Of a DNA stretch of 64,000 nucleotides, positions 7,045 to 15,285 are shown one piece after another; the stretch's first letter is position 1; each line of letters begins with the position of its first letter. The DNA comes from HGM13233 sp964478515 (GTDB lineage Bacteria; Bacillota; Clostridia; Oscillospirales; Ruminococcaceae). Below the pieces are notes generated by a model that was not told where the DNA came from, made no database searches, and saw only the letters and a program-made list of their open reading frames with translations. Where the stretch lies: assembly GCA_964478515.1 (NCBI GenBank), contig CAYZIL010000008.1, positions 9,141-73,140 of the forward strand, given 5' to 3'. Both the position numbers and the translations under genes were made by a program.

Positions 7045-7938
7045 TCACTTTTTCAAGCTGGCGGCAAAGGAGGTGACATACTCAATTGGCAGCGCAAAAC
7101 ACACCGAGGTATAGCGCACGTCGCTCAGCGGGCCGAAAACCACGCCCACGGCGTCGCCGTAACAGTCGGCGAGAACGCCGAAAGAGCCGACGTCGACGCT
7201 CGTGATGTCGGTCTGGATAAATTCGGCGGTAAAACTCTCGCCGTTTATCAGCGTCGTGACGCTGCGGGCCGTACCGCTGACTATACCCTGCGCCACGCTC
7301 CAGGGCAGCGAGGCATACATACCCACACTGACCACGCGCTCTCCCAAAGCGCAGCCCCGGGACGAAGCCGTTATTGGCACCAGCTCCGCCGCCTCGTCGT
7401 CGACTCTGAGCAGCGTCAGGTCGGCGCCGGCGTCGGTCTTGACGAGTTCGGCGGTAAAAACTCCGCCGCTGTAGGTCGTCACCTTTATACTTTGCGCCGC
7501 GGCAAATTCCTGTGCGGAATTGGTAACTATTCGGCCGTCGTCTACCACGACGCCCATGCGCTGCAAGCTGTTTATCAGCGTTCCCGAGGAGCTGAAGCCC
7601 TGCACGAGCACGACGCTTTGGGTCAGCGACGACACTATGCGCGCCGTCGACGCGCCGTCGTCGGAAGTGACGTTGTCGGGGTCCTCAATGTTCATTGCCA
7701 CGCTGTCCTCCGGCATATTCAACTGCTCGCCGTCGGCGCGGCGTCCCCACAGCACCTGCGAGAGCAGCGTCCCCATTACTATGACAGCGCCGATAAGCAC
7801 GACTATTACGACCGAAACCGTAACCACTACCGCGGTGTTGGTGCGCTTTTGCTCCGGTTTCGCGTAGCCGGCGGAATTGCTCCAGCGGTATTCGGAACGG
7901 CTGTCAGAATCGCTTTTCTTTTTTTTATTGTCTGTCAT
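7045..7938 (-). CDS. Membrane-anchored HtrA/trypsin-fold protein without catalytic histidine (probable pseudoprotease)
   Basis: A 297-residue protein: a charged cytoplasmic N-terminus, one transmembrane helix (about residues 37-60), then an extracellular trypsin-like domain of HtrA type. The fold is recognisable from GVVVDDGRIVTNSAQEF (HtrA has TNxHV here), ADLTLLRVDD (the Asp position), QGIVSGTARS and QTDITSVDVGSFGVL (HtrA has QTDAxxxPGNSGGPL). The catalytic His is missing, the Asp is present, and the Ser may be present but its GNSGG oxyanion loop is changed. There is no PDZ domain. The ATG at 7938 has an AAAGAG site. It follows the response regulator and kinase, suggesting an envelope-sensing or output partner of that system. 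Confidence 0.7.
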   Translation of the reverse strand: MTDNKKKKSDSDSRSEYRWSNSAGYAKPEQKRTNTAVVVTVSVVIVVLIGAVIVMGTLLSQVLWGRRADGEQLNMPEDSVAMNIEDPDNVTSDDGASTARIVSSLTQSVVLVQGFSSSGTLINSLQRMGVVVDDGRIVTNSAQEFAAAQSIKVTTYSGGVFTAELVKTDAGADLTLLRVDDEAAELVPITASSRGCALGERVVSVGMYASLPWSVAQGIVSGTARSVTTLINGESFTAEFIQTDITSVDVGSFGVLADCYGDAVGVVFGPLSDVRYTSVCFALPIEYVTSFAASLKK

Positions 7939-7943
7939 ATCAA

Positions 7944-9542
7944 TCACTCTTTCGGGCGGCGCCCGCTGCCGCTTTTGGCAGTCGTTTTTCTTCCGGCGTC
8001 GCCTTTCGCCGCGTGCGGGCGGATACTTCTGCCCAGTATCTCCATAAAGCTGTTCTTGCCCGCGCGGGCGCGCGGCGGTTTGGCGGGTTTTGTCACCTTC
8101 ACGTCGCGCTGCAAGGTGTCCTGAACGGCGGTTTTGAGCATTACGGTAAATTCGCAGTACTCGCCCTCAACACTCGCAACCGTTATGTCCCCGTCCATGC
8201 GCTGGACCAGCGTCTTTACTATATAAAGCCCCAGTCCGGTGCCGGTCTTGTCCATGCCGCGGGACTTGTCGGTCTTGTAAAACCGGTCGAAAATAAACGG
8301 CAGTTCCTCTTTTGCGATGCCGGGGCCGCTGTTGCGCAGTGAAAACAGCGTCTGGTTCTCGTTCTTGTGCACTGTCAGCGACCACTCGCCACCCTCGGGC
8401 GTAAATTTAATGGCGTTGTCGACCAGGTTGTAAATAACCTGGTGCAGCATGTCCGCGTCGCACATGACGTAGGCCTCGTCGGGCGAAAATTCCCGCACGC
8501 GGATATTCTTTTGGGTTATGCGGCGCTCGGCGCTGAACATTACCGAGCAGACAATGTCCCAAATATTGTTCGCCGCCATATTTATGGTCAGTTTGCCCTC
8601 TTCTATGCGCGAGACGGCAAGCGTGGACTCTGTCAAACGCGCCAGGCGCTTTATTTCGTCCGAGACAATAGTTAAATAATGGTCCTGGCTCTTTCTCGGA
8701 ATCGTGCCGTCCAGAATGCCGTCAATATACCCGCCGATGGTGGTCATTGGCGTGCGCAGCTCGTGCGAGACGTTTGCCACCAGCGAGCGGCGCACCTTTT
8801 CCATTTCCTCAATGTTGTCCGCCATGCGGTTAAAAACCTTGGCCAGCGCGCTTATCTCGTCGCCGCCGTAATCAGACACGCGCACCGAAAAGTCGCCGTT
8901 TCCGAAGCTCTGCACGGCCTTGGACATTTCGCGCAGCGGCTCGGTTATCTTTCGCGTCGAATAGTAAATTATTACGCCCGCTATGGCCAGCATTATTATT
9001 GCCGCTATTTGGTACATGACGAAAAGATTGGTGAGAAAATCAACCAGACCGGCAAACGGGGTTGAGGCAAAGACATAGCCGCCGACAACGCCCTCGCTGA
9101 TCATTACCGGCACGCCGACTGTGTAGCGGCCGCTGTCAGTGAAAAAGTTGCTCATGTAGCCGACGTCGGTATAGCTGCCGTCGCTGAGTATGGCGTTGAC
9201 AGCCTCGGCCGGCACCTGCTGGCCGACTAGCTCGCTGTCGCTCTCGGAACATATGCGCACCGTGCCGGAAACATCGACGAAAAACACCATGCTGTCGGTG
9301 GCCTCGCCGAGCAGGCCGTAGACGTTTTCGACGGAATAGCGGTTAATATAGCCGCCGTTGAGCCGAAAATTCTGCACGGTATAAGTTGCCGCCTGGCCGG
9401 CGATGGCGTCCAGCGTCTTCTCGCGGTCGCTCTTGAAATATTGCGTTGCCAGGTTCAGCAGCGCCACGCCGAGCGTAAAGGTACATATGACCAGCGCCAG
9501 GGCGTAAAACGTAAAATATTTGCGAAACAGACTGTCCTTCAT
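7944..9542 (-). CDS. Two-component sensor histidine kinase (HAMP, HisKA, HATPase_c)
   Basis: A 532-residue membrane kinase. The order is: TM1 (about 10-32), an extracytoplasmic sensor domain of about 130 residues, TM2 (about 170-195), HAMP (about 196-250), HisKA with the phospho-accepting His in NVSHELRTP, and HATPase_c with the N box HQVIYNLVDNAIKF, G1 NSGPGIAKEE and G2 TGTGLGLYIVK. The tail beyond the ATPase is unusual: about 50 residues very rich in Lys and Arg. It autophosphorylates and passes phosphate to the response regulator encoded 12 bases upstream. The stop nearly abuts the HtrA-like gene. The signal is unknown; the linked periplasmic-type protein suggests cell-envelope stress. Confidence 0.9.
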   Translation of the reverse strand: MKDSLFRKYFTFYALALVICTFTLGVALLNLATQYFKSDREKTLDAIAGQAATYTVQNFRLNGGYINRYSVENVYGLLGEATDSMVFFVDVSGTVRICSESDSELVGQQVPAEAVNAILSDGSYTDVGYMSNFFTDSGRYTVGVPVMISEGVVGGYVFASTPFAGLVDFLTNLFVMYQIAAIIMLAIAGVIIYYSTRKITEPLREMSKAVQSFGNGDFSVRVSDYGGDEISALAKVFNRMADNIEEMEKVRRSLVANVSHELRTPMTTIGGYIDGILDGTIPRKSQDHYLTIVSDEIKRLARLTESTLAVSRIEEGKLTINMAANNIWDIVCSVMFSAERRITQKNIRVREFSPDEAYVMCDADMLHQVIYNLVDNAIKFTPEGGEWSLTVHKNENQTLFSLRNSGPGIAKEELPFIFDRFYKTDKSRGMDKTGTGLGLYIVKTLVQRMDGDITVASVEGEYCEFTVMLKTAVQDTLQRDVKVTKPAKPPRARAGKNSFMEILGRSIRPHAAKGDAGRKTTAKSGSGRRPKE

Positions 9543-9554
9543 AAGGCGCGCCGC

Positions 9555-10241
9555 TTACTGTTTGACGTCGAATTTATAGCCCACGCCCCAGACTGTTTTG
9601 AGTTCCCACTGGTCGGAAACGCCCTCAAGCTTTTCGCGCAGACGCTTAATATGCACGTCCACCGTGCGGCTGTCGCCGAAGTATTCAAAGCCCCAGACCT
9701 TGTTGAGCAGCTGGTCGCGGTTGAAAACGCGCCCGGGGTTTTTGGCCAGGTGGAACAGCAGCTCCAGCTCCTTGGGCGGGCAGTCGACGGTGACGCCGTT
9801 GACCTTCAGTTCATAATTGGCAATGTTGACCGACATTTTGTCGTAGTGGACCTCGGTCTCGTCGTCGTCCTTGTCGGTGCGGCGCAGCACGGCTTTTATG
9901 CGCGCGACGACCTCCTTGGTGTCGAAGGGCTTGACAATGTAGTCGTCGGCGCCGAGTTCCAGCCCGAGTATTTTGTCAATCGTCTCGCCCTTGGCTGTGA
10001 GCATAATTATCGGGCAGTTGTTTTTGCTCTCGCGAATCTTGCGGCAGACCTCCCAGCCGTCCATTACCGGCATCATGATGTCGAGCAAAATCATATCCGG
10101 CGACTCGCTGCGCACCAGCTCCAGCGCGCTTTGGCCGTCGTAGGCCAGCTTGACTACAAAGCCCTCTTTTTCGAGATAAAGCCGCAGCAGTTCACAGATG
10201 TTGCGCTCGTCGTCGACGACGAGTATTTTTTGTGTCTTCAT
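9555..10241 (-). CDS. OmpR/PhoB-family response regulator
   Basis: A 228-residue DNA-binding regulator. The receiver domain (residues about 1-120) has the acidic pair VVDDE, the phospho-acceptor Asp in LLDIMMP, the TAKG threonine and the VKPF lysine. The winged-helix domain follows, ending with the typical SRTVDVHIKRLREKL and TVWGVGYKF. It is transcribed first in the operon with its kinase and the HtrA-like protein. GGAAAGG precedes the ATG. The upstream region holds a perfect 6-2-6 palindrome that could be an operator. Confidence 0.93.
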   Translation of the reverse strand: MKTQKILVVDDERNICELLRLYLEKEGFVVKLAYDGQSALELVRSESPDMILLDIMMPVMDGWEVCRKIRESKNNCPIIMLTAKGETIDKILGLELGADDYIVKPFDTKEVVARIKAVLRRTDKDDDETEVHYDKMSVNIANYELKVNGVTVDCPPKELELLFHLAKNPGRVFNRDQLLNKVWGFEYFGDSRTVDVHIKRLREKLEGVSDQWELKTVWGVGYKFDVKQ

Positions 10242-10294
10242 ATTTTCACCTTTCCGGCCGGAACGTTAATTCAAGTATACCGCCCCACCCGCTG

Positions 10295-10308
10295 TTCTTA
10301 GTTAAGAA
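10295..10308. promoter_or_regulatory. Perfect 6-2-6 inverted repeat between the response regulator and ychF
   Basis: TTCTTAGTTAAGAA: arms TTCTTA and TAAGAA separated by GT, in the 141-bp divergent intergenic region, upstream of a TATACT (minus-strand) possible -10. It could be a binding site for autoregulation. OmpR-type proteins usually bind direct repeats, so this is only suggestive. Confidence 0.35.
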
Positions 10309-10317
10309 ATTATAAAC

Positions 10318-10346
10318 TTGATGTTAGCAATATTATAATATATAAT
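10318..10346 (+). promoter_or_regulatory. Promoter of ychF
   Basis: TTGATG (10318-10323), 17-bp spacer, TATAAT (10341-10346), 36 bases before the ATG. Confidence 0.7.
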
Positions 10347-10382
10347 CAGTTAAATGGAAACAAATTAATTATAGGAGCGGGT

Positions 10383-11480
10383 ATGAAACTCGGAATAGTC
10401 GGGCTGCCCAACGTCGGCAAGAGCACCCTTTTCAACGCAATAACGAACGCCGGCGCCGCCGCCGCCAATTACCCTTTTTGCACTATTGAACCAAACGTCG
10501 GCATGGTCACCGTGCCGGACGAGCGTCTGGATGTGCTCGCCGACATGTACAAGCCGAAAAAAATAACCCCCGCGGTAATGGAATTCGTCGACATTGCCGG
10601 TCTGGTGCGCGGCGCCAGCAAGGGCGAGGGCTTGGGCAACAAATTTTTGTCGCACATCCGCGAGGTCGACGCCATCGTCCACGTGGTACGCTGCTTTGAG
10701 CGCGGCGACGTCGTTCATGTTGAGGGGTCCGTGGACCCGGTGCGCGACATTGAAATTATTGACTACGAGCTTATTCTGTCCGACCTTGAACTGGTTGAGC
10801 GGCGCATAGACCGCACCAAAAAGGCGATGAAGGGCGATAAAAAGCTCGCCGCCGAAATAGAATTTCTTGAGCGGCTGCAAGCGCATCTCAGCGCCGGCAA
10901 AAACGCCCGCGAGATGGCGCTTAACAGCGACGACGAGCGCGCCGTACTCGACGACATGCCGCTGCTGTCGGCAAAGCCGGTTATTTACGTCGCCAACCTT
11001 TCCGACGACGATTTGTTCTCCGGTGCCGACAACAACGCCGGCTGGCGCGCCGTCAGCGAGCTCGCCGCCGCCCAGAGCGCCGGCGCCGTCGCCATTTGCG
11101 CGCAGGCCGAGGCCGAAATCGCCTCGCTGTCGCCCGACGAAAAAAAAGAGTTTCTCGCGGAGCTCGGCGTTGAGCAAAGCGGACTCGACAAACTCATTAA
11201 AGCCGGCTACGCCCTGCTAGGACTTATCTCCTTTCTCACCGCCGGCGAGCCCGAGGTGCGCGCTTGGACAATTAACAACGGCACCAAAGCGCCGGCGGCC
11301 GCCGGCAAAATTCACTCCGATATTGAGCGCGGCTTTATCCGCGCCGAAATTGTCGCCTACGACGACCTTATTGCCTGCGGCAGCATGAGCGCGGCCAAAG
11401 AAAAGGGTCTTGTGCGCAGCGAGGGTAAAGATTACGTCATGCGCGACGGCGACGTCACACTTTTCCGCTTTAACGTCTGA
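10383..11480 (+). CDS. ychF: Redox-regulated ATPase/GTPase YchF (Obg family)
   Basis: YchF is a near-universal P-loop NTPase that binds ATP and associates with ribosomes. The 365 residues equal the usual length (about 363). Visible are the P-loop GLPNVGKSTLF, the switch region YPFCTIEPNVG, the G3 motif FVDIAGLVRGA, a coiled insertion near residues 125-180 and the C-terminal TGS domain (TFLTAGEPEVRAWTI onward). AGGAG lies just before the ATG. The mtnN gene follows 17 bases later, so the two are probably co-transcribed and end at the terminator near 12200. Confidence 0.95.
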   Translation: MKLGIVGLPNVGKSTLFNAITNAGAAAANYPFCTIEPNVGMVTVPDERLDVLADMYKPKKITPAVMEFVDIAGLVRGASKGEGLGNKFLSHIREVDAIVHVVRCFERGDVVHVEGSVDPVRDIEIIDYELILSDLELVERRIDRTKKAMKGDKKLAAEIEFLERLQAHLSAGKNAREMALNSDDERAVLDDMPLLSAKPVIYVANLSDDDLFSGADNNAGWRAVSELAAAQSAGAVAICAQAEAEIASLSPDEKKEFLAELGVEQSGLDKLIKAGYALLGLISFLTAGEPEVRAWTINNGTKAPAAAGKIHSDIERGFIRAEIVAYDDLIACGSMSAAKEKGLVRSEGKDYVMRDGDVTLFRFNV

Positions 11481-11497
11481 GAAAGGGAAACTGGTTT

Positions 11498-12181
11498 ATG
11501 ACATTGGGAATAATCGGCGCCATGAGCGACGAGACAAAACTTATTGCCGCCGAACTCGCGCAGCGCAGCGAACAGCAGCTTGCCGGCGTCACCGTTATAA
11601 GCGGCACGCTCAGCGGCCGCAAAGTTTGCCTGTGCACCTGCGGCGTCGGCAAGACCTGCGCTGCCGCCGCCTGCCAACTGCTTATTGACCGTTTCGGCTG
11701 CGAGCTTATTCTCAACACCGGCGTTGCCGGCAACACCGACCCGAGTCTCGGCGTCGGCGACACGGTGATAGCGAGCGACCTCGTTTACCACGACGCCGAT
11801 ATGGTCATTACCTCGCACTACGCCCCGTTTACCGAAAGCTTCGCCTGTGACCCCGACCTGGTCGCGCTGGCGCAGAGCTGCTGCCGGCGCGAGGGCGCGC
11901 GCTTTAAGACCGCGCGCATTGCCAGCGGCGACGAATTCGTCTGCGACAGCGCTCGCAAGCGGGACATAATCGCCCGCACCAACTGCAGCTGTCTTGAAAT
12001 GGAGGGCGCCGCAATCGCCCATGTGGCGGCGCGCAACGGCGTGCGCTTTCTCGTAGTGCGCGTTATGTCCGACAATGCCGACGAGAATGTCGCCGGCGAC
12101 AAGTTTTCGCTGGAGCTCGACCTTGGCGACTACTGCCGCAGCTCGCTGCGCTTCGTGCTCGACTTTGTCGCGGCACTATAG
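11498..12181 (+). CDS. mtnN: 5'-methylthioadenosine/S-adenosylhomocysteine nucleosidase
   Basis: Cleaves adenine from methylthioadenosine and S-adenosylhomocysteine, recycling the by-products of methylation and polyamine synthesis. The 227 residues fit the family (about 228-235). Key features are the N-terminal GIIGAMSDE (catalytic Glu), the nucleoside-binding TGVAG, the LEMEGAAIAHVA motif that contacts the ribose, and the catalytic Asp in MSDNAD near residue 190. It lies directly behind ychF. Confidence 0.93.
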   Translation: MTLGIIGAMSDETKLIAAELAQRSEQQLAGVTVISGTLSGRKVCLCTCGVGKTCAAAACQLLIDRFGCELILNTGVAGNTDPSLGVGDTVIASDLVYHDADMVITSHYAPFTESFACDPDLVALAQSCCRREGARFKTARIASGDEFVCDSARKRDIIARTNCSCLEMEGAAIAHVAARNGVRFLVVRVMSDNADENVAGDKFSLELDLGDYCRSSLRFVLDFVAAL

Positions 12182-12193
12182 ATAAACAAACGG

Positions 12194-12233
12194 CGGCGCC
12201 GGCAAGCTTTGCAGCTTGCCGGCGCCGTTTTTT
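12194..12233 (+). terminator. Terminator of ychF-mtnN
   Basis: A 15-bp stem (12194-12208 with 12213-12227), TTGC loop, followed by six T. Confidence 0.9.
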
Positions 12234-12242
12234 ATATGCGCT

Positions 12243-13061
12243 TCAAAACTCGTAGCCCTCGGGATAGTTGCGCCCGGACACGCCGGTATTGAGCGCGTCA
12301 ATCGCCGCCATGTCGTCGTCGGCCAACTCAAAGTCAAAAATCCGGGCATTTTCGCGAATGCGCTCGGCGTTGAGTGACTTCGGAATTACGGCAACGCCGC
12401 GCTGCAATTGCCAGCGCAGCGCAATTTGCGCCGCACTGCGGCCGTATTTTTGCGCGATACGCTGCAGTGTCGCGTCGCTGAGGTCTCGCCCCTTGCCCAG
12501 CGGCCCCCAGGCAACCGGCACTATGCCGTGCTCAAGGCAGTACGCCACTGCCGCGGGCTGAGCAAAGTGGGGATTGCTCTCAAACTGGTCGACCGCCGGC
12601 ACGACGCGGGCCGTCTTCAGCAGCTCTTCAAGGTGATGCGGCTGAAAGTTGCTCACGCCTATATGGCGCACCAGACCGCGCTGCTGACAGTCCTCCAGCG
12701 CCGCCCAGCTCGCGGCGACCTCGCCGAACGGCCAGTGCAGCAGATACATGTCGAGATATTCAAGACCCAGCGCGGCCAAGCTGCCCTCAAGGCAGTCGGC
12801 GGCGTTGTCGCCGTGCATATCGGTATACCAGACTTTAGACGTAATGTACAGCTCGCTGCGGGCAATGCCGCTCGCGGCGACCGCCCGGCCGACGTCGGCC
12901 TCGTTGTGGTAATAGCGCGCCGTGTCTATGTGCCTGTAGCCGGCGTGTATGGCCTGCGTGACGCCGAAGTCGGCGTCGGCGCCGTTTACCTGCCAGGTGC
13001 CGTAACCCAATTTCGGCAGCGCGCCGCCGTCGTTAAGCGCAAAGGTGAATATGTTGCTCAT
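12243..13061 (-). CDS. Aldo/keto reductase
   Basis: A 272-residue NADPH-dependent aldo/keto reductase of the bacterial 2,5-diketogluconate reductase type. The catalytic tetrad is visible: Asp and Tyr in HIDTARYY (near residue 46), Lys in ITSKVW (near 74), and His in LLHWP (near 107). The C-terminal cofactor segment includes AVIPKSLNAERIREN. The substrate cannot be deduced. A purine-rich AGGAGG lies 11 bases before the ATG. It lies 55 bases after prmA on the same strand and may be the last gene of an ABC ATPase-prmA-reductase unit. Confidence 0.9.
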   Translation of the reverse strand: MSNIFTFALNDGGALPKLGYGTWQVNGADADFGVTQAIHAGYRHIDTARYYHNEADVGRAVAASGIARSELYITSKVWYTDMHGDNAADCLEGSLAALGLEYLDMYLLHWPFGEVAASWAALEDCQQRGLVRHIGVSNFQPHHLEELLKTARVVPAVDQFESNPHFAQPAAVAYCLEHGIVPVAWGPLGKGRDLSDATLQRIAQKYGRSAAQIALRWQLQRGVAVIPKSLNAERIRENARIFDFELADDDMAAIDALNTGVSGRNYPEGYEF

Positions 13062-13116
13062 TGCTGTGCGTCCCTCCTTTTATTTGTTCGCCGTGTCGGC
13101 GAAAAAAATTTCATTA

Positions 13117-14058
13117 TTATTTGCGCGGCTGCTTGACGCAGCTGAGCGCCAGCCATTCGTCGTCGGTTTCGGCAAAGCTGATTGCAAAACCGCTCTCGCT
13201 CAGGCGCGCGCGCACGTCGTCGGCGCGAAAATCTATTATGCCGCTGGCAATAAGCGTGCCGCCGTCGCGCAGCGCCGCGTAAAAATACTGCGCCATTGCG
13301 CAAAGCACGTCGGCAACTATGTTGGCGGCGATGACGTCAAAGCCGCCGCCCACACTCTCGCGCAGCGCCGCGTCGGCAAGTACGTCGCCGCAATACAGCT
13401 GCGCGGCAACGCCGTTTTCGGCCGTATTTTCTTTTGCCACGCGCACGGCGACGGGATCTATGTCGACGGCGACCGTTTTTCCCGCGCCGAGCTTGGCGGC
13501 GCATACCGTCAATATGCCGCTGCCGCAGCCCATGTCCAGCACCGCACAGCCGGGGGTGACGGCGCGCTCCAGCGCCCGCGCGCACAGCCGCGTGGTCTCG
13601 TGCGTGCCGCTGCCGAACGCCATTCCGGGGTCAATGCGCACCACAAGGTCGTCCGGCTGCGCGGCGTAATCAATCCAGCTCGGGCAAACTACCAGCCGCT
13701 CGCCCATGCGCTCGGGCTTGTAATGTTTTTTCCAGGCCTCGGCATAGTCGCTCTCATCCACCGGCAACGTCGCGACGGTGTATTTTATTCCCGCCGCCGT
13801 CAGCCGCTCGTCAATATAAGCGAGCACCTGCTCGCGCTCGGTATAGTCGTCAAGATAAATTTTTACGGTGGCGCGGGTGCGGTCCTGCGCGAGCAGCGCC
13901 GCGTCGTAATAGTCGACCCTGCCGACTTTCGGCGCCTGTTCGAGCAAGTCGGAATAATCCTCCACCGCTATGCCGCCCTTGGCGACAAAGCTCATAATAT
14001 CGCAGGTGGTGTCGCGGTCGGCGACTGCCACGCTCACGGCAATTTCAAGATACTGCAA
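13117..14058 (-). CDS. prmA: Ribosomal protein L11 methyltransferase
   Basis: Methylates ribosomal protein L11 using S-adenosylmethionine. The 313 residues match the family (about 295-315). The N-terminal substrate-recognition domain is followed by the class I methyltransferase domain with MAFGSGTHETTRLC, the SAM-binding VLDMGCGSGIL and the acidic AVDIDPVAV, and the catalytic region VIANIVADVL. A TTG start at 14058 is preferred: GGAGG lies 9 bases upstream and the product then begins (M)QYLEIAVSV as PrmA proteins do. The alternative ATG at 14067 abuts the GGAGG with no spacer. The start overlaps the end of the ABC ATPase gene. Confidence 0.9.
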   Translation of the reverse strand: MQYLEIAVSVAVADRDTTCDIMSFVAKGGIAVEDYSDLLEQAPKVGRVDYYDAALLAQDRTRATVKIYLDDYTEREQVLAYIDERLTAAGIKYTVATLPVDESDYAEAWKKHYKPERMGERLVVCPSWIDYAAQPDDLVVRIDPGMAFGSGTHETTRLCARALERAVTPGCAVLDMGCGSGILTVCAAKLGAGKTVAVDIDPVAVRVAKENTAENGVAAQLYCGDVLADAALRESVGGGFDVIAANIVADVLCAMAQYFYAALRDGGTLIASGIIDFRADDVRARLSESGFAISFAETDDEWLALSCVKQPRK

Positions 14059-14719
14059 TCCTGCCATCCTCCATTTTTATTGTTCTGTCCGCCGCGGCCG
14101 CGGCGAGCGGGTCGTGGGTAATCATTACGACCGTCATACCCTGCGCGCACAGCGAGCGCAGCAGCGCCAGAATTTCGCGGGTGCCGGCAGCGTCCAGGTT
14201 GCCGGTCGGCTCGTCCGCCAAAAGCAGTGCGGGTGAGGTGACTATGGCGCGGGCGACGGCAACGCGCTGCTGCTGCCCGCCCGACATCTCAGCCGGGACA
14301 TGGCCGGCACGAACCGCAATTCCGGTGCGGCGCAGCGCCGCGTCGGCAAAAAGCGGCCGGCGGAATTTTTCCACTCCGGCGTAGCGCAGCGCCAGCTCTA
14401 CGTTTTGCTGCGCTGTCAGCGCCGGTATCAGGCTGTAATTCTGAAACACAAAGCCAATGGCGTGGGCGCGCAATTCGCGGCGGCGGCGCTCGCCGCAACC
14501 GAGCGCGTCGCTGCCGTCAAGCTCGTAGCTGCCGGCGTCGGGCATATCAAGACAGCCCAGCACGGCCAGCAGCGTCGACTTGCCGCAGCCGGAACGGCCG
14601 CAGACGGCCGCAAACTCGCCCCTGTTAATGTCAAAACCGACGCCGCGCAAGGCGGCCACACTGCCGCTTTGCGAGCGGTAGACCTTTGACACGCCGCGCA
14701 TACTGATAATCTTTTCCAT
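14045..14719 (-). CDS. ABC transporter ATP-binding protein (LolD/MacB type), no partner permease nearby
   Basis: A 224-residue ABC ATPase: Walker A GRSGCGKST (near residue 41), Q-loop FQNYSL, signature MSGGQQQRVAVARA, Walker B LLLADEPTGNLD and the H-loop THD. The spacing and the DEPTGNLD sequence place it in the LolD/MacB/FtsE-like class that normally works with an FtsX/MacB-type permease. No such permease is next to it; instead prmA and an aldo/keto reductase follow. The partner must be encoded elsewhere, or the protein has another role. Confidence 0.88.
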   Translation of the reverse strand: MEKIISMRGVSKVYRSQSGSVAALRGVGFDINRGEFAAVCGRSGCGKSTLLAVLGCLDMPDAGSYELDGSDALGCGERRRRELRAHAIGFVFQNYSLIPALTAQQNVELALRYAGVEKFRRPLFADAALRRTGIAVRAGHVPAEMSGGQQQRVAVARAIVTSPALLLADEPTGNLDAAGTREILALLRSLCAQGMTVVMITHDPLAAAAADRTIKMEDGRIAVS

Positions 14720-14772
14720 GCTGTCTATTGTGCCGACACTCGGGCGGCTTTATGCGCCGGTTTTCACCTAAA

Positions 14773-14801
14773 AGTATAGCCGCAAAACCGGCCGGGCGCA
14801 A
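14773..14801 (-). promoter_or_regulatory. Possible promoter of the ABC ATPase-prmA operon
   Basis: Minus strand: TTGCGC (14801-14796), 17-bp spacer, TATACT (14778-14773). The -35 is a moderate match. Confidence 0.45.
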
Positions 14802-15199
14802 CCGCCGCGGCAATTTGTTTTTCTGCCCATATTCATCCCATGCCTGAAAAGCGCGGTATGCGCAAGTCCTGTAAGCGCAAATACCCCGGCGTCTGAAAAC
14901 GCTGCGGTAAGGGCAAACGCACCGTGCAAAATTTAGTAAAAAAGTGCTTGCGTTCGAAAAGCAAGGACGCCTTTTGAAAAGAGCAAAAGAAATGTTCTGA
15001 CTCGTCTTTTTAGGCTCACGGCGCTCAATTTGCCTCATATCGGCAAGTAAAGGGCCGTTTTTTGCCCCGTGCCCGCGGCGTGAAGCTCGTTTTCTTTGCC
15101 TGCGCTTTTGTGCTTACATAAGCGCTTAACGCAGCCGCACAGTTGGCGGTTTTTTAACCGCCTGCTGCGGCAAAGAGCGCAATGCCAAAACAGAAAAGA
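14802..15199. other. Gene-free intergenic stretch
   Basis: About 400 bases with no credible coding frame on either strand; open frames are short and lack ribosome binding sites. It contains a small GGCGG/CCGCC hairpin near 15145 and a segment (about 14963-15030) that resembles one near 44927-44993. Confidence 0.5.
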
Positions 15200-15228
15200 A
15201 TCCGGCGCGGCAAATTGCCGCGCCGGAT
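15200..15228 (-). terminator. Terminator after the aminotransferase gene
   Basis: A perfect 14-bp stem (15200-15213 with 15215-15228). On the minus strand it is followed by a T-rich TTCTTTTCTGTTTT. Confidence 0.7.
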
Positions 15229-15285
15229 ATGTTTTTTACAAGCGCCGCGCCTGTCTTCGGGCGCAAGGGCCGCAAAGCCGCGCTC

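Noticed and set aside
9441..10301. A long plus-strand frame opposite the response regulator and kinase
   Set aside because: It is antisense to two well-supported genes and shows no recognisable domain.
13045..14121. A 358-codon plus-strand frame opposite prmA
   Set aside because: prmA is secure on the other strand; the frame has no start context.
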